Positions 43,846-55,849 are shown, counted from the stretch's first letter. The stretch: 64,000 nt of DNA from Desulfosporosinus orientis DSM 765 (GCF_000235605.1 NC_016584.1:5147151-5211150); one strand, 5' to 3'. Numbers and translations: made by a program. The notes: generated from the sequence alone by a model not told the origin.

Positions 43846-45156
43846 CTAAGAAAGCCTAAGATTATGCTCGCTTAATATTATCGTTATAAACTCTCCGGCC
43901 GACCACTGTCTTCCATCCTCGCGACAAGGAATCTGAACCTGAATATAATGAGGAGTATGCCCAAGTGCCCATCCTTTGGCATCAACCTTTTCAATCAGCA
44001 CTTCCACAGAACTGCCAACAAATTGACTGCTAAACCTATTTTGACTGTCTCGTGCAACCTTTATGAGCTCTTTAACCCTTTGCTCCTTTAACTTCTTCAA
44101 AACTTGATCAGGATACTCGGCAGCAGGAGTTCCTTTACGCTTAGAATAAGGAAACACATGAATTCCGGCAAACTTACAGGCCTTGGCAAATTCTATTGTC
44201 GAAGCATGATCAGCCTCAGTTTCCCCAGGGAAGCCGACAATGATATCCGTCGTAACCGCAAGATTCGGGATCCTCTGACGCAGCCTTTCCAGCAAATCTC
44301 GATACTCCCTCAAATCATAGGGGCGATTCATACGTTTTAAGACTTCATCACTGCCGCTCTGTAAAGGAATATGCAAGTGAGGACAAAGTTTAGCGGAAGA
44401 AACGATACTCTCTATTAAATCATCCGTAAATTCCATAGGCTCAATGGAACTTAAACGCAGCCTCCGAAGTCCATCAATCTTATCCAGTTCTCGTACCAAA
44501 CGGGCCAAATTCCACCCTTGTCCTAAGTCTTGACCGTAAAATCCCGTATGAATACCCGTCAAAACAATCTCCGGGTAACCCTCCTCAACTAACCTCTGAG
44601 CCTCAGCAAGGGCATTTTCCGGTAGCCGGCTTCGTAACGGCCCCCGAGCATAGGGAATAATACAATAGGTACAAAATTGATTGCACCCTTCCTGAATCTT
44701 TAACATTGCCCTTGTACGATGTTCTTCCCTGAGCTGAGGAAGCTCTTCAAATGTTTCAGCATCCCAGATATCCCGTACGGCATTTTGAGGAGCCTTCTCA
44801 GCCTGCACACGATCGATCCACTCAAAAACTTTCATGCGGTCCTGAGTACCAAGAACCAGATCAACCCCGTCAATCCCCAGCACTTCCCCCGGTGCAGTTT
44901 GAGCATAGCAACCCATAACAACAACGACACTCTCCGGATGAGCCTTAATCATCCGGCGAATCACCTGCCTGGATTTGCTGTCCCCCGTATTCGTCACAGT
45001 ACAGGTATTCACCACAACAACATCCGCTTCTTCTGAGGCATTCACCACTTCATAATTCGCCTCACGAAAAAGTTGGGCCATTGCTTCACTTTCTGTCTGA
45101 TTCACCTTACAGCCCAGGGTAACGAAACAAACGGTTTTTTGACTATCTAATGGCAT
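43846..45156 (-). CDS. mtaB: tRNA t6A37 methylthiotransferase MtaB
   Basis: 436 aa radical-SAM enzyme that makes ms2t6A37 in tRNA. The N-terminal MTTase domain supplies three Cys for the auxiliary [4Fe-4S] cluster (LGCKVNQTES, NTCTVTN, VMGCYAQ). The radical-SAM CxxxCxxC is in EGCNQFCTYCIIPYARG. The C-terminal TRAM domain includes GSSVEVLIEKVDAKGW. It follows rsmE in the dnaJ-prmA-rsmE-mtaB order common in Firmicutes. Confidence 0.95.
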   Translation of the reverse strand: MPLDSQKTVCFVTLGCKVNQTESEAMAQLFREANYEVVNASEEADVVVVNTCTVTNTGDSKSRQVIRRMIKAHPESVVVVMGCYAQTAPGEVLGIDGVDLVLGTQDRMKVFEWIDRVQAEKAPQNAVRDIWDAETFEELPQLREEHRTRAMLKIQEGCNQFCTYCIIPYARGPLRSRLPENALAEAQRLVEEGYPEIVLTGIHTGFYGQDLGQGWNLARLVRELDKIDGLRRLRLSSIEPMEFTDDLIESIVSSAKLCPHLHIPLQSGSDEVLKRMNRPYDLREYRDLLERLRQRIPNLAVTTDIIVGFPGETEADHASTIEFAKACKFAGIHVFPYSKRKGTPAAEYPDQVLKKLKEQRVKELIKVARDSQNRFSSQFVGSSVEVLIEKVDAKGWALGHTPHYIQVQIPCREDGRQWSAGEFITIILSEHNLRLS

Positions 45157-45251
45157 TAATTATTCCACCTTTTTCCGACTTGCAAGAACCTGCATAGAAG
45201 GCGCACATGAAATCTGCGTCGTAAGACCGAGGGGCTGTACACACAAGTCCC

Positions 45252-45989
45252 CTAGCCCAGATCCCCAAAATGCCCCAGCACCAGCGTCAGGGCTGCCATT
45301 GCCGCCGTTTCCGTCCTAAGTATCCTAGGCCCTAATGAAACACTTTGAGCTCCGAGGTTTTCTTTCGCCCAAGCTACTTCGCTTTCCTCAAAACCGCCCT
45401 CAGGACCAATAATAATAGCAACGGGATGCTCTGCTTTCATGCCTCCAAGTACAGGGGCCATTCGCTGCGACTTCTCCTCTTCATAGGGAATAATCCATTG
45501 AGTATCCTCCGGCAAAAGTCCTTTAATATCTTTCCAATCACTGACCTCTTTAATTTCCGGTTCCAGAACCCTGTGTGACTGTTTTGCAGCTTCCGAGGCG
45601 ATTTTTTGCCAGCGGGCTACCCTGTCCTGAGCTTTCTTGCCCTCAATATGTACAATAGCCCGTTTTGCCCGCAAAGGTATGAGTCCGGCCATGCCTAACT
45701 CCGTCCCTTTTTGGATTACCCAATCCATTCGTTCCCCTTTTGACAATCCTGCAACAATATAGACAGAAGTATGTGCTTCAACATCAGGTTCATCCGTACT
45801 TAGAATACGGCAAGTAACACTCTTGTCTTCAATATTGACAACAACTGCGGTATACTCTCTCCCCGTATTATCATAGCCTACGACCAAATCCCCTGGAGAA
45901 AGCCTTAAAACTCTTACTAGATGTTCTCGTTCTGCATCTCGCAGCCAAAAAAAATCCCGACCAAGTTCTGTGATTTTAAAACGATTCAT
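45252..45989 (-). CDS. rsmE: 16S rRNA m3U1498 methyltransferase
   Basis: 245 aa SPOUT methyltransferase. An N-terminal PUA-like domain is followed by the trefoil-knot part with IIGPEGGFEESEVAWA and SLGPRILRTETAAMAAL. It methylates U1498 of 16S rRNA. The ATG directly follows the prmA stop with no gap. Confidence 0.95.
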   Translation of the reverse strand: MNRFKITELGRDFFWLRDAEREHLVRVLRLSPGDLVVGYDNTGREYTAVVVNIEDKSVTCRILSTDEPDVEAHTSVYIVAGLSKGERMDWVIQKGTELGMAGLIPLRAKRAIVHIEGKKAQDRVARWQKIASEAAKQSHRVLEPEIKEVSDWKDIKGLLPEDTQWIIPYEEEKSQRMAPVLGGMKAEHPVAIIIGPEGGFEESEVAWAKENLGAQSVSLGPRILRTETAAMAALTLVLGHFGDLG

Positions 45990-46916
45990 TTAAGCCCACC
46001 TCGCTCGAAGTAAAATCCAGCCAGAATCCTCCACTCGTTCAATAATTTCGAATCCAAACTCCTTTAGTGCTGTTTCCACTTCATCAGCACGTTTTTCAAT
46101 AATTCCCGAGGCCAGAAATTCGCCGTTTTGACGCAGTAACCGCTTTAAATCCGGGAGCAATGCCAAAATCACATCCGCAATAATATTGGCAATGACCACA
46201 TCAGCCTGTCCCTCCAGGACGGTGCCTAAGTCTCCTCTTAACACTCGTACCCGGTCATTCACCTTGTTTAAGGTGACATTTTCTTGGGCAACCTTTACAG
46301 CTACTGCATCAAGATCCACTGCGTCCACCGTTGCACCAAGTTTAGCTGCAGCAATTGCCAATATGCCGGAACCTGTCCCCAAGTCGAAAACCTTTTGCTC
46401 CGGTTTTATCATGCCCTCTAAGGTCTTTAAACATAACGTTGTCGTTGGATGAGTTCCTGTACCAAAAGCCATACCCGGATCAAGCTCCAAAACAACGTCT
46501 CCGGACTCGAGATTTGCCTTCTCCCAAGTCGGCTTAATTAAAAAATGCTCCCCAATTTTTAGAGGCTTAAAATAAGCCTTCCAAGCATTTGCCCAGTCCT
46601 CTTCCTTTAAAGTTAATCCCCTGCTCTGAACAATCCAGTGGGGATAACGTTCCAAGAGATGGCATAGGCCTTCATCAAGCTTCTTAAGCTTGTCGGAAAG
46701 CTCATCATTTTCCGGAAAATAACCCTTGACTACAGAAGTTCCGGTGAGTCCTACCTCGCCAAAGTCATGGTAATCCCAGTTACCGGATTTCACATAGCTT
46801 AACAAAAGTTCCGGATCTTCCACACTGACTCCTGGACAACCCAGTTCATAAAAAAGATCGGCAACAGTTTCCTCTCCTTCCGATGAAACTGTTACCGCCA
46901 CTTCGCGCCAATCCAT
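45990..46916 (-). CDS. prmA: Ribosomal protein L11 methyltransferase
   Basis: 308 aa. The SAM-binding motif [20 protein letters not shown] is at ~175-194 and the catalytic [15 protein letters not shown] near 243. The substrate-recognition domain occupies the N-terminal ~90 residues. It trimethylates L11. The gene lies 17 bases after dnaJ and abuts rsmE. Confidence 0.95.
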   Translation of the reverse strand: MDWREVAVTVSSEGEETVADLFYELGCPGVSVEDPELLLSYVKSGNWDYHDFGEVGLTGTSVVKGYFPENDELSDKLKKLDEGLCHLLERYPHWIVQSRGLTLKEEDWANAWKAYFKPLKIGEHFLIKPTWEKANLESGDVVLELDPGMAFGTGTHPTTTLCLKTLEGMIKPEQKVFDLGTGSGILAIAAAKLGATVDAVDLDAVAVKVAQENVTLNKVNDRVRVLRGDLGTVLEGQADVVIANIIADVILALLPDLKRLLRQNGEFLASGIIEKRADEVETALKEFGFEIIERVEDSGWILLRARWA

Positions 46917-46933
46917 TTGTATATACTCCTTTT

Positions 46934-48049
46934 TTACCCCATTGCATCACGGAGGTTTTCTTTGAACTTTTCGAACAAGGATTTTTTACCCATCTGCTGC
47001 TGTTCCGAAGTGACTTCTCCGAATTCTCTCAATAGTTTCTTCTGCTTTTCGTTCAGTTTTGTCGGTGTTGTTAAAACCACGCGAACATGCTGATCTCCAC
47101 GCCCAGTTCCACGGCGGCGAGGAATTCCATGGCCTTTTAAGCGAAACACCGTCGATGTTTGGGTTCCTTCGGGAATCTTCATCTTAACCAATCCATCAAG
47201 GGTAGGAATATCGATCTCCGCTCCCAGGGCGGCCTGTATAAAGGTGATGGGTATCTCACAATAGACATCATTTCCATCCCGTTCAAAAAACTTATGTGGT
47301 TTAACGTTTAGAACGATATAAAGGTCCCCCGGAGGTCCTCCTTTAGAGCCGGCTTCCCCATCCCCGCTGAGCCTCAAATTCAGGCCGTCTTCAGAACCCT
47401 CAGGAACATTAATTTTGAGAGTTTTGACCTTACGGACCTTTCCTTGTCCATGGCAAGTTGAGCAAGGGCTACTAATTGTCCGCCCTTCACCTTGACAAGT
47501 TGGACAGGTTCTGGCAGTTTGAATATGCCCAAAAGGAGTTCGCTGCGTTGCTTTAACTTGCCCGCTGCCATGACATTGTGAACAAGTCGTAGGATGGGTA
47601 CCTGGAGCAGCACCGGACCCCTGACATTCTGTACAAGTCTCATCCCGTGGAATCTGGATTTCTTTTTCCGTCCCAAAGGCGGCTTCTTCAAAGGTTAAGG
47701 TCATGGAATAACGCAAATCTGAACCCCGCTGCGGTCCGCCGCGCCGCTGTCCGCCCCCACCAAAGAACATATCGAAGATATCGCCGAAGCCGCCCATATC
47801 TCCAAAGCCGCCGCCCATGCCACCCATACCAGGATCCGAATGACCAAATTGGTCATAACGGGCCCGCTTTTCCGAATCACTTAAAACTTCATAGGCGTCT
47901 GTTATTTCTTTAAACTTTTCTTCCGCTTCCTTATCCCCCGGGTTAACATCCGGATGATATTGGCGAGCTAACTTTCTATACGCTTTTTTTATCTCCTGCT
48001 CACTTGTATTCCGCTCGACTCCGAGCACCTCGTAGTAATCGCGTTTCAT
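46934..48049 (-). CDS. dnaJ: Chaperone DnaJ
   Basis: 371 aa type I Hsp40. The J-domain with HPD ([14 protein letters not shown]) is followed by a Gly/Phe region ([18 protein letters not shown]), four CxxCxGxG zinc repeats ([32 protein letters not shown]) and the C-terminal client domains. The ATG at 48049 has GGAGGG upstream; the frame to 48064 is not needed. It stimulates the DnaK ATPase. Confidence 0.97.
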   Translation of the reverse strand: MKRDYYEVLGVERNTSEQEIKKAYRKLARQYHPDVNPGDKEAEEKFKEITDAYEVLSDSEKRARYDQFGHSDPGMGGMGGGFGDMGGFGDIFDMFFGGGGQRRGGPQRGSDLRYSMTLTFEEAAFGTEKEIQIPRDETCTECQGSGAAPGTHPTTCSQCHGSGQVKATQRTPFGHIQTARTCPTCQGEGRTISSPCSTCHGQGKVRKVKTLKINVPEGSEDGLNLRLSGDGEAGSKGGPPGDLYIVLNVKPHKFFERDGNDVYCEIPITFIQAALGAEIDIPTLDGLVKMKIPEGTQTSTVFRLKGHGIPRRRGTGRGDQHVRVVLTTPTKLNEKQKKLLREFGEVTSEQQQMGKKSLFEKFKENLRDAMG

Positions 48050-48254
48050 TATTTCCCTCCACATTCCTGCTTAAAAACCATTCAATCAGCCAGCAAAGTT
48101 CTATAGTATTATATGATCCTTCGGCCAGAAGCACAAGAAAATATCCGTTTTTTGATAACCTAATGAACGATGAACAAACAAACGGGCACAAAGGCTTTTC
48201 GACCTTTGCACCCCAAAAATATTATTACTTTCAATAGGAGACTTTATATCTCTC

Positions 48255-50090
48255 TTATTGATCCTTTTTCACTTCAGTGAACTCAGCATCGACAACATCA
48301 TCATCTTTTTTAGCCTGCTCAGCCCCAGGTTGTGCACCGGCATTGGGATCTTGAGCAGCTTGTTGTTGATACATCTTTTCAATATAAGGATGAAGTACTT
48401 TATTCAAGGCCTCAATTTTAGCATTAATTTCTTCGGCACTTTCACCTGTTGCAGCAGTTTTCAGTTCTTCTACCGCCTTCTTAATGCTCTCAATTTCAGA
48501 AGAATCTCCCTTACCTTCAAATTCTTTGAGAGTTTTTTCGGTTTGGTAAGCGATTGAGTCGGCTTGGTTTCTAGCATCAATCAGCTCTTTGTGTTTTTTA
48601 TCTTCCTCGGCATGAGCCTCAGCATCCTGCTTCATCTTTTCAATATCATCTTTGGAGAGACCTGTTGAAGACGTAATAGTCACTTTTTGTTCATTTCCCG
48701 TCGCCACATCTTTGGCAGATACGTGAACAATACCATTGGCATCAATGTCAAATTTGACTTCAATTTGGGGAATGCCGCGTGGTGCCGGAGGAATTCCTGT
48801 GAGTTGGAAACGTCCTAAGGTCTTATTGTAGCTGGCCATCTCACGTTCCCCTTGCAGGACATGAATGTCAACAGAGGTCTGATTATCTGCAGCTGTTGAG
48901 AAGACCTGGGATTTTGTCGTCGGAATCGTCGTGTTGCGGTCAATAATTCTGGTAAATACTCCTCCCAGAGTCTCAATTCCTAAGGAAAGAGGAGTAACAT
49001 CCAACAGGATCATATCTTTTACATCACCACTGAGTACTCCCCCTTGAATAGCAGCACCCATAGCAACAACTTCATCAGGATTAACCCCTTTATGCGGCTC
49101 TTTACCACTGACTTTCTTGATCGCTTCCACGACGGCCGGTATACGAGTAGAACCGCCGACTAAGATAATTTGATTAATATCGTTCCAGGAAAGTTTGGCG
49201 TCTGCCATTGCTTGACGGGTAGGTCCAACGGTTGATTCAACCAAATCCGAAGTGATTTCATCAAATTTTGCCCGTGTAATATTCATGTCCAAGTGTTGAG
49301 GTCCTTCTGCTGTCATCGTGATAAAGGGCAGATTGACATTAGAAGTCGTTACACCGGAAAGTTCAATTTTGGCCTTTTCTGCAGCCTCTTTTAAGCGCTG
49401 GAGGGCAACCCGGTCTTTAGCAAGATCCACACCGTGACTTTTCTTATACTCAGCTACCATGTAATCAATCAAACGTTGGTCGAAATCATCTCCGCCAAGA
49501 TTGTTGTTACCGCTGGTAGCTTTTACCTCAACCATGCCTTGGCTTAATTCAAGGATGGATACGTCAAAGGTCCCGCCTCCAAGGTCATATACCAAAACAG
49601 TGGCATCATCTTTCTTGTCCAGTCCGTATGCCAGTGCTGCAGCCGTTGGTTCATTGATAATCCGCAGAACTTCCAGTCCGGCAATAGACCCTGCATCTTT
49701 CGTAGCCTGACGCTGAGCATCCGTAAAATAAGCCGGAACCGTAATAACCGCTTTTGTCACTGACTGACCCAGATAAGCCTCAGCATCCGTTTTGAGCTTT
49801 TGAAGCACCATAGCGGAAATTTCTTGTGGAGTAAACGTCTTATCATCAATTTTTACTTTAAAGTCAGAGCCCATATGACGTTTAATAGAACTTACCGTTT
49901 TGTCGGGATTTGAAATGGACTGTCGTTTAGCAACCTGTCCGACCAATCGTTCACCGGTCTTAGAAAAGCCCACAACTGAAGGAGTTGTACGATTTCCTTC
50001 GGCGTTTGGAATAACAACTGCTTCTCCGCCTTCCATAACAGACACGCAGGAGTTAGTTGTACCTAAATCAATACCTATAATTTTACTCAT
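48255..50090 (-). CDS. dnaK: Chaperone DnaK (Hsp70)
   Basis: 611 aa from ATG 50090 ([14 protein letters not shown]), which has AAGGAGG upstream; the upstream open frame to 50207 is the grpE-dnaK spacer. The nucleotide domain carries [15 protein letters not shown] and [12 protein letters not shown]. The substrate domain and lid follow, ending in [13 protein letters not shown]. It folds and protects proteins with DnaJ and GrpE. It is transcribed from the hrcA promoter under CIRCE/HrcA control. Confidence 0.98.
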   Translation of the reverse strand: MSKIIGIDLGTTNSCVSVMEGGEAVVIPNAEGNRTTPSVVGFSKTGERLVGQVAKRQSISNPDKTVSSIKRHMGSDFKVKIDDKTFTPQEISAMVLQKLKTDAEAYLGQSVTKAVITVPAYFTDAQRQATKDAGSIAGLEVLRIINEPTAAALAYGLDKKDDATVLVYDLGGGTFDVSILELSQGMVEVKATSGNNNLGGDDFDQRLIDYMVAEYKKSHGVDLAKDRVALQRLKEAAEKAKIELSGVTTSNVNLPFITMTAEGPQHLDMNITRAKFDEITSDLVESTVGPTRQAMADAKLSWNDINQIILVGGSTRIPAVVEAIKKVSGKEPHKGVNPDEVVAMGAAIQGGVLSGDVKDMILLDVTPLSLGIETLGGVFTRIIDRNTTIPTTKSQVFSTAADNQTSVDIHVLQGEREMASYNKTLGRFQLTGIPPAPRGIPQIEVKFDIDANGIVHVSAKDVATGNEQKVTITSSTGLSKDDIEKMKQDAEAHAEEDKKHKELIDARNQADSIAYQTEKTLKEFEGKGDSSEIESIKKAVEELKTAATGESAEEINAKIEALNKVLHPYIEKMYQQQAAQDPNAGAQPGAEQAKKDDDVVDAEFTEVKKDQ

Positions 50091-50109
50091 GATAATTATC
50101 CTCCTTTTA

Positions 50110-50721
50110 CTAGTTCGAAACTTTGACCATACTGGGACGCAGAACTTTTTCCTTGAGGTAATAACCTTTTTGCAGTTCTTCAACAACCGTGTTTTCCGGA
50201 TGTTCATCAGATTCTACTCTGAGCACAGCATCATGAAGATTGGGATCAAACGGTTGACCGGTAGCTTCTATAGCCTTGAGGCCTTCCTTGTCAAGCACCG
50301 TTTGCATTTGCCGGAAAATCATATCCACACCTTGTGAAAATGCATTGAAATCCGGGTTGGTTCGGGCTGAACTGGCGGCCCGTTCAAAATTATCCAAAAC
50401 GGGAAGTAATTCTGCAATGAGACGTTCAGAGGCATATTTAATAATCTCCGTTTTTTCCTTTTGGGTCCGTTTCCGGTAATTATCGAATTCAGCCTGCAGC
50501 CTCATCAAATGATCCTGATGTTCATTGACATTAGCCTTAGCTTGCTCTAACTCAGCCTCAAGGGTCAGGATTCTTTCCAAAGGATTCATTTCTTTACTAT
50601 TAGGATTATCCTTTTCCGGAGAATTCTCAAGGTCAAGATCCTGTTCCTGGTTCTCCTCTATTGGGTTCTCATCCTTACTAAGCTTTCGGCCTCTGAGAGT
50701 TTCTTCTCCCATTCGCGCCAT
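50110..50721 (-). CDS. grpE: Nucleotide exchange factor GrpE
   Basis: 203 aa. A charged disordered N-terminus (~1-45) and a long coiled coil (~48-100) precede the beta wing ([20 protein letters not shown], ending in [10 protein letters not shown]). It releases ADP from DnaK. ATG 50721 has AGAGGTG upstream. It is the second gene of the hrcA operon. Confidence 0.96.
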   Translation of the reverse strand: MARMGEETLRGRKLSKDENPIEENQEQDLDLENSPEKDNPNSKEMNPLERILTLEAELEQAKANVNEHQDHLMRLQAEFDNYRKRTQKEKTEIIKYASERLIAELLPVLDNFERAASSARTNPDFNAFSQGVDMIFRQMQTVLDKEGLKAIEATGQPFDPNLHDAVLRVESDEHPENTVVEELQKGYYLKEKVLRPSMVKVSN

Positions 50722-50807
50722 GCATAATCACCTCTCGCAACTTAATCAACATAAGTTTTTAATTTAATATAGAATGAACCAAAAGGCTCAGTCAACACCA
50801 ACTATCG

Positions 50808-51839
50808 TCACCGACGTCGCTTCGTAAGAATTTCCGTCAAACTTTGGGTCATGAAATCTACAATGGCAATGACTTTAGCATAATCCATACGAGTCGGCCC
50901 AAGGACACCTACTGCTCCAATGGTTAAGCCATTCACTTTATAAGTGGCAGAAATTAAACTGCAATCTTGAAATTCTTTGATTGTATTTTCTCCACCAATG
51001 ATGACATTTAGTCCCTCTTGGCGGGGGGTCAACAGCTTTTTCAAGGGTTCATTTTCTTCAAAGACTTTAAATAAGGTTTTGACCTTGCCTAAATCCCGGA
51101 ACTCAGGCTGGTTAAGCATATTTAAAGTCCCACCGAGGTGAATGCGTTCATCATCCTCGTTATCATCCAGAATAGCCCTCAGCATTTCCATAGCATTATC
51201 AATTAACAGTCTTTGTTTAGACAAATCACTGTATATTTCATGAAGCAAGCTGCGCTTTACCTGACTCATGGAATAACCGCGCATTTTTTGATTGAAAACA
51301 TCCGCTACATGCTGCATTTCTTCCGCCGTGATGTTCTCTCCCACATCAACAATATGGTTTTCCACAGCACCATTTTCTTTAACAATAACCATGATTACCT
51401 GACCTGGCTGATAAGGCAGGAAATGCATCTTCCCAAAAGTGCTTCTCCCTTTATGAGGGCCAAGCACAAGACTCGTTAGATTGGTAAGCTCAGACAATAG
51501 CTTGCTTGTATGTGCTACAACTTCCTGAAGTTCATGGATTTTTTTCGAACTTTCTCGTTCGATGATTTCCATTTCCTCAGCGTTAAGCGCCTGAGGATCC
51601 ATCAAACAATCGACGTAGTAGCGATACCCTGCATCAGAGGGTATTCTTCCTGCCGAAGTATGAGGCTGTTCAATATATCCTAAATCCTCCAAATCCGCCA
51701 TTTCGTTACGGATAGTGGCTGAAGATACACCCAAATCAAACTTACGTGCAATGGTTCGAGAACCAATTGGTTCAGCGGTAGCAATATAGTCTTGAACTAT
51801 CGCCCGTAATATTTTACGTTTACGTTCATCCATTTGCAT
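50808..51839 (-). CDS. hrcA: Heat-inducible repressor HrcA
   Basis: 343 aa. The N-terminal winged helix has EPIGSRTIARKFDLGVSSAT then IRNEMADLEDLGYI. The GAF-like core and dimerisation part follow, ending FMTQSLTEILTKRRR. HrcA binds CIRCE and is tuned by GroEL. ATG 51839 has GGGGGAA upstream; ATG 51833 is an alternative. Its own operator lies 43 bases before the start, so it is autoregulated. Confidence 0.97.
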   Translation of the reverse strand: MQMDERKRKILRAIVQDYIATAEPIGSRTIARKFDLGVSSATIRNEMADLEDLGYIEQPHTSAGRIPSDAGYRYYVDCLMDPQALNAEEMEIIERESSKKIHELQEVVAHTSKLLSELTNLTSLVLGPHKGRSTFGKMHFLPYQPGQVIMVIVKENGAVENHIVDVGENITAEEMQHVADVFNQKMRGYSMSQVKRSLLHEIYSDLSKQRLLIDNAMEMLRAILDDNEDDERIHLGGTLNMLNQPEFRDLGKVKTLFKVFEENEPLKKLLTPRQEGLNVIIGGENTIKEFQDCSLISATYKVNGLTIGAVGVLGPTRMDYAKVIAIVDFMTQSLTEILTKRRR

Positions 51840-51881
51840 ACATGCTTCCCCCGCTTCCTAAGCTGATCCCCTTTTTCGTTG

Positions 51882-51908
51882 TTAGCACTCTACCTTGATG
51901 AGTGCTAA
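51882..51908. promoter_or_regulatory. CIRCE operator
   Basis: TTAGCACTC-N9-GAGTGCTAA, a perfect consensus inverted repeat upstream of hrcA. HrcA binding here represses the whole hrcA-grpE-dnaK-dnaJ operon at normal temperature. Confidence 0.97.
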
Positions 51909-51976
51909 CAGTTGATGTCTTCACATTACCATGTCATTTTCCCTTTGTCAAGAATCATTTTAGATAATTATTCGTG

Positions 51977-53140
51977 TTAGACAAACTCTTGCAGTATTGA
52001 ATTAGCGATAAAAGCATATTTAGGATTTAACCGGAAATAATCACCTTCGATGATAAAGACATCCTTATTTTTATAGCGTTCCAAAACCCCTTGATAAATA
52101 TCCCTGAGATCAACCTCAAAATCATTTTTAAAGGATTGAAGATGAACCCCTTCCTCCAGGCGCAGACCTAAAATCATCCGCTCCGCCATGCATTCACGCA
52201 AAGTTAATACCTCTTCCCCCGATTCGTCAATGGGGCTCCTTCTTTCAAGCAAGCGCAGATAATAAGTATGGACATCCTCAATATTCTTCCAACGCACTCT
52301 GTTCAAACAAGTTACCCCACCGGGGCCAAACCCCAGATAATCCTCCCCCCGCCAATACCCCAGGTTATGCCGGCATTCATATCCTCTGCGGGCGTAATTT
52401 GAGGTTTCATATTGTCTGTACCCAGCTTGTTTCAAACGCCTGGCAGCCCATTCATACATTTCTGCCTGCATGTCTTCATTTGGAAGCAAGCAGCGTTCAT
52501 TAGCAGGACAAGGGGCATTACTCTCAAAGCAGCGCGTATACAGAGGCGTTCCCTCTTCCAGCATTAACCCGTAGAGGGACAGATGCTCCGGTGAATTTGA
52601 AATTGCTTCCTCAATGGTCTCCTGCCATATCCTCATAGATTGTCCTGGGAGCCCAAACATCAAATCCAAATTAAGATTTGTAAACCCGGCAGCTCTCAAT
52701 CTTTGGATGGCTTTGCGTGCTTGATTAGCTGTGTGAATGCGACCCACTGATTTTAACAACTGATCATCAAAGGATTGGATTCCCAACGAAAAGCGGTTAA
52801 TCCCATAACGTTTTATTAAGTCGATCTTTTCCTCGGTTAGGGTTCCGGGATTACCTTCCATGGTTTTTTCCCTTTGAGGATCTGAGGGAAAAAACTTTCG
52901 AATCATTACCAACAAACGTTCTAAATCTCTTGCCCCTAAAACACTTGGCGTGCCTCCGCCAACAAAAAGAGAAGACACCCCTTGAGGGGCATCTTTTTGC
53001 CTCTTTGCCAGCTCTATTTCTAAACCTTCTAAATAGACGGAAATAAGATCCTTGGAGGAATCTCTTAGGGAATGGGAATAAAAAGCACAGTAGTCACATT
53101 TTTGAACACAAAAGGGGACATGAACATATAACGATGGCAT
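51977..53140 (-). CDS. hemW: Radical-SAM heme chaperone HemW
   Basis: 387 aa. The radical-SAM cluster motif is CVQKCDYCAF (CxxxCxxC followed by the HemN/HemW-type extra residue) near residues 11-20. SLYVHVPFC opens the chain and GGGTPSVL follows. It lacks the N-terminal extension of true HemN oxygen-independent coproporphyrinogen oxidases, so heme-chaperone HemW is the better name. It is placed between lepA and hrcA, the standard Firmicute order. Confidence 0.93.
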   Translation of the reverse strand: MPSLYVHVPFCVQKCDYCAFYSHSLRDSSKDLISVYLEGLEIELAKRQKDAPQGVSSLFVGGGTPSVLGARDLERLLVMIRKFFPSDPQREKTMEGNPGTLTEEKIDLIKRYGINRFSLGIQSFDDQLLKSVGRIHTANQARKAIQRLRAAGFTNLNLDLMFGLPGQSMRIWQETIEEAISNSPEHLSLYGLMLEEGTPLYTRCFESNAPCPANERCLLPNEDMQAEMYEWAARRLKQAGYRQYETSNYARRGYECRHNLGYWRGEDYLGFGPGGVTCLNRVRWKNIEDVHTYYLRLLERRSPIDESGEEVLTLRECMAERMILGLRLEEGVHLQSFKNDFEVDLRDIYQGVLERYKNKDVFIIEGDYFRLNPKYAFIANSILQEFV

Positions 53141-53201
53141 ACTAGCCCACTCTCTTCCTAGCCAAAAAGTTTAATATCCTTCTGCTAATCGATAGGAATC
53201 G

Positions 53202-55007
53202 TTAATCCTCGATCTTCAGAACCGCCATGAAAGCATCCTGGGGAATTTCCACGTTGCCAACTTGCTTCATGCGCTTTTTCCCGGCCTTTTGCTTTTCAAG
53301 GAGTTTACGTTTCCGTGAAATATCTCCTCCATAACACTTAGACAAGACATCTTTTCGCATGGCATTGACCGTTTCGCGAGCGATAACTCGACTCCCAATG
53401 ACAGACTGAATGGGAATTTCAAACATCTGCCTTGGGATAATACTGCGAAGTTTTTCAACGAGTTTCCTGCCCCGGTGATAAGCCTTTTCTTTATGGACGA
53501 TAAAGGAAAGAGCATCTACCAATTCGCCATTAAGAAGGATATCAATTTTAACAAGATCAGTTGCTTTATAGCCTGCCAGCTCATAATCCAAAGAAGCATA
53601 GCCCTTCGTTCTCGACTTTAATTCATCAAAGTAATCAAAAACGATCTCACTTAGGGGAAGCTCGTAAACCAGTTTCACCCGATTTGTCGACACATAATCC
53701 ATATTACAATAGGTTCCCCGCTTTTCCTGATTGAGTTCCATAATGGGTCCTACAAACTCAGCCGGTACCAAGACAGAAGCCTTAACGATAGGCTCTTCAA
53801 TACTGACAATCTGATCTACCTTAGGAAGATTCGACGGATTATCAATGTTTAATACTTCCCCTTTAATAGTTGTTACCTTATAAATAACACTGGGAGCAGT
53901 CGTGATTAAATTAAGATCATATTCTCTTTCCAGGCGTTCTTGAATAATCTCCATGTGAAGTAAGCCTAGGAAACCGCAGCGAAATCCAAAACCTAAAGCA
54001 ACAGAGGTTTCCGGCTCGAAAATCAAGCTGGCATCATTAAGATGAAGCTTTTCCAAAGAATCCCGCAAACGATTATAGTCACTGGCCTCAACGGTATATA
54101 GTCCGCAAAACACCATGGGGGTTGCTTTTCTATAGCCCGACAGAGGTTCTGCCGCCGGATTTTCCGCATCCGTAATTGTATCACCGACCTGAGTATCCTT
54201 AACGTTTTTGATGCTGGCAGCAACGAAGCCGACTTGACCGGCCTTAAGTTCATCGACAAGCCGCATGGAAGGAGCAAATACCCCTACCTCCGTCACTTCA
54301 AAAGTTTTACCCGTCGACATCATTTGCATGGTAGTTCCTTTTGCGATTCGGCCTTCCACAACTCGAACATAGGAAATAGCCCCTTTGTAGGCGTCAAATT
54401 TGGAGTCGAAAATCAAGGCCTTCAGAGGTGCTTGATCGTCTCCCTTCGGAGGAGGAACCATAGTTACAACCCTCTCCAAGATCTCTTCAATGCCAATTCC
54501 TGTCTTCGCTGAAGCCAAAATAGCCTCACTGGCATCTAAGCCGATAATGTCTTCGATTTCCTGCTTAACCCTTTCCGGTTCAGCACTGGGCAGGTCAATC
54601 TTGTTAATAACTGAAATCAGTTCCAGATCATTTTCTAACGCCAAATAAACATTCGCCAGAGTCTGGGCCTCAATCCCCTGAACTGCATCAACAACTAATA
54701 AAGCCCCTTCACAGGCTGCCAAACTGCGGGACACCTCATAGGTAAAATCGACATGCCCAGGTGTATCAATAAGATTCAGCTCATAAATTTCTCCATCTTT
54801 CGCCTGATAACTTAAGCGAACTGTCTGAAGCTTAATCGTAATCCCGCGTTCACGTTCTAAATCCATGGAATCGAGAACTTGCTCTTCCATTTCCCGCTTG
54901 CTTAATGCCCCGGTATATTCTATCAGTCGATCAGCTAAAGTGGATTTACCGTGATCGATATGTGCAATAATAGAAAAATTACGAATACGTTGTGAAGCCT
55001 GTGCCAA
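53202..55007 (-). CDS. lepA: Elongation factor 4 (LepA)
   Basis: 601 aa translational GTPase. G1 is [15 protein letters not shown]3 DTPGHVDF and G4 NKIDLP. The EF-G-like domains and the unique C-terminal domain ([40 protein letters not shown]) follow. It can back-translocate or remodel stalled ribosomes. Full length. Confidence 0.98.
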   Translation of the reverse strand: MAQASQRIRNFSIIAHIDHGKSTLADRLIEYTGALSKREMEEQVLDSMDLERERGITIKLQTVRLSYQAKDGEIYELNLIDTPGHVDFTYEVSRSLAACEGALLVVDAVQGIEAQTLANVYLALENDLELISVINKIDLPSAEPERVKQEIEDIIGLDASEAILASAKTGIGIEEILERVVTMVPPPKGDDQAPLKALIFDSKFDAYKGAISYVRVVEGRIAKGTTMQMMSTGKTFEVTEVGVFAPSMRLVDELKAGQVGFVAASIKNVKDTQVGDTITDAENPAAEPLSGYRKATPMVFCGLYTVEASDYNRLRDSLEKLHLNDASLIFEPETSVALGFGFRCGFLGLLHMEIIQERLEREYDLNLITTAPSVIYKVTTIKGEVLNIDNPSNLPKVDQIVSIEEPIVKASVLVPAEFVGPIMELNQEKRGTYCNMDYVSTNRVKLVYELPLSEIVFDYFDELKSRTKGYASLDYELAGYKATDLVKIDILLNGELVDALSFIVHKEKAYHRGRKLVEKLRSIIPRQMFEIPIQSVIGSRVIARETVNAMRKDVLSKCYGGDISRKRKLLEKQKAGKKRMKQVGNVEIPQDAFMAVLKIED

Positions 55008-55186
55008 AGTCCTGCCCTCATTTCTATCATCAAGTTTAAAGTCAGCAACTCAGATATTCTAAATACTAAGTATACCAGTTCAAGGGGGAACTTCGCAAGA
55101 ATCCAGACTCAACTATTCCGAGCATAAATCCAGCCTCGGCAGTTCTTTAAAGAGTGCTCCCGGGGTCGGGCAGCTTCGCCATATCC

Positions 55187-55229
55187 TGCAAGATTAGTTA
55201 ATTCGTGCGAAGACAGTGTCTTCGTGTCG
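55187..55229 (-). repeat. Palindromic intergenic repeat, copy 2 (inverted)
   Basis: The minus strand reads cgacacGAAGACACTGTCTTCGCACGaattaactaatCTTGCAG. It is the same unit as 57611-57652 in the opposite orientation. Confidence 0.65.
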
Positions 55230-55309
55230 CAGCATTCCGAGGCTCGCCCACGCGCGGCAGCGGGAGCTAGCCTTCAGCGGATAAGTATTCTTTGGAGATA
55301 GCTGCTTCG

Positions 55310-55334
55310 GCGAAAGTGTCCACCGGACACTTTC
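55310..55334. repeat. Perfect inverted repeat
   Basis: CGAAAGTGTCC-ACC-GGACACTTTCG. It has no T-run, so is not an obvious terminator; it lies about 300 bases upstream of the lepA start. Confidence 0.6.
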
Positions 55335-55849
55335 GTGCCAAACCTCTGGGTAGTACCTGAAGTAAACCTGGCTCCGCAATCCCCGCAGCCGCTTGTGAGC
55401 TTTTACCGCCTCTCCATGCAATGGGTTCGCTTCTATGGACGAAGCTGCCCTTGCTTTCGGGTCTAGGGATTCTTTATCCTGTCTTTAGGGTCTTTTTCAG
55501 GGTAGCCTGCCATGCCGCTGTGGTAGCACCATCAGAGGATGAAAAATGCCAAATACGCTTAAGATTCTACGAAGCCTTACATGAAGTCCCCAAAGTTCTG
55601 CTTCCGCTCCCGACAAACAGGCAGGAGGAGCGCTTTTCTGCTAAGCGGATGCGTCAGTGGAGCCGCGCTAAGGCGAGTGCCGACGGTTCGCGTCCCCGTA
55701 GCGCGCCGCAGGACTTGTCCATGGATGGACTGATGCCGCGGTGCCAAGGATGGCAAGGAGCGGCACACATGCAGGAATACCCAGAGGTTCGGACGCGCTC
55801 GCGAACCGTCCAGCGAGCCAGCGGCGGAACTCGCAGACGCGTGCTGTAC

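Noticed and set aside
51977-53140. Calling the radical-SAM protein an oxygen-independent coproporphyrinogen oxidase (hemN)
   Set aside because: The length and N-terminus fit HemW. The hrcA-hemW-lepA order is the usual HemW context.
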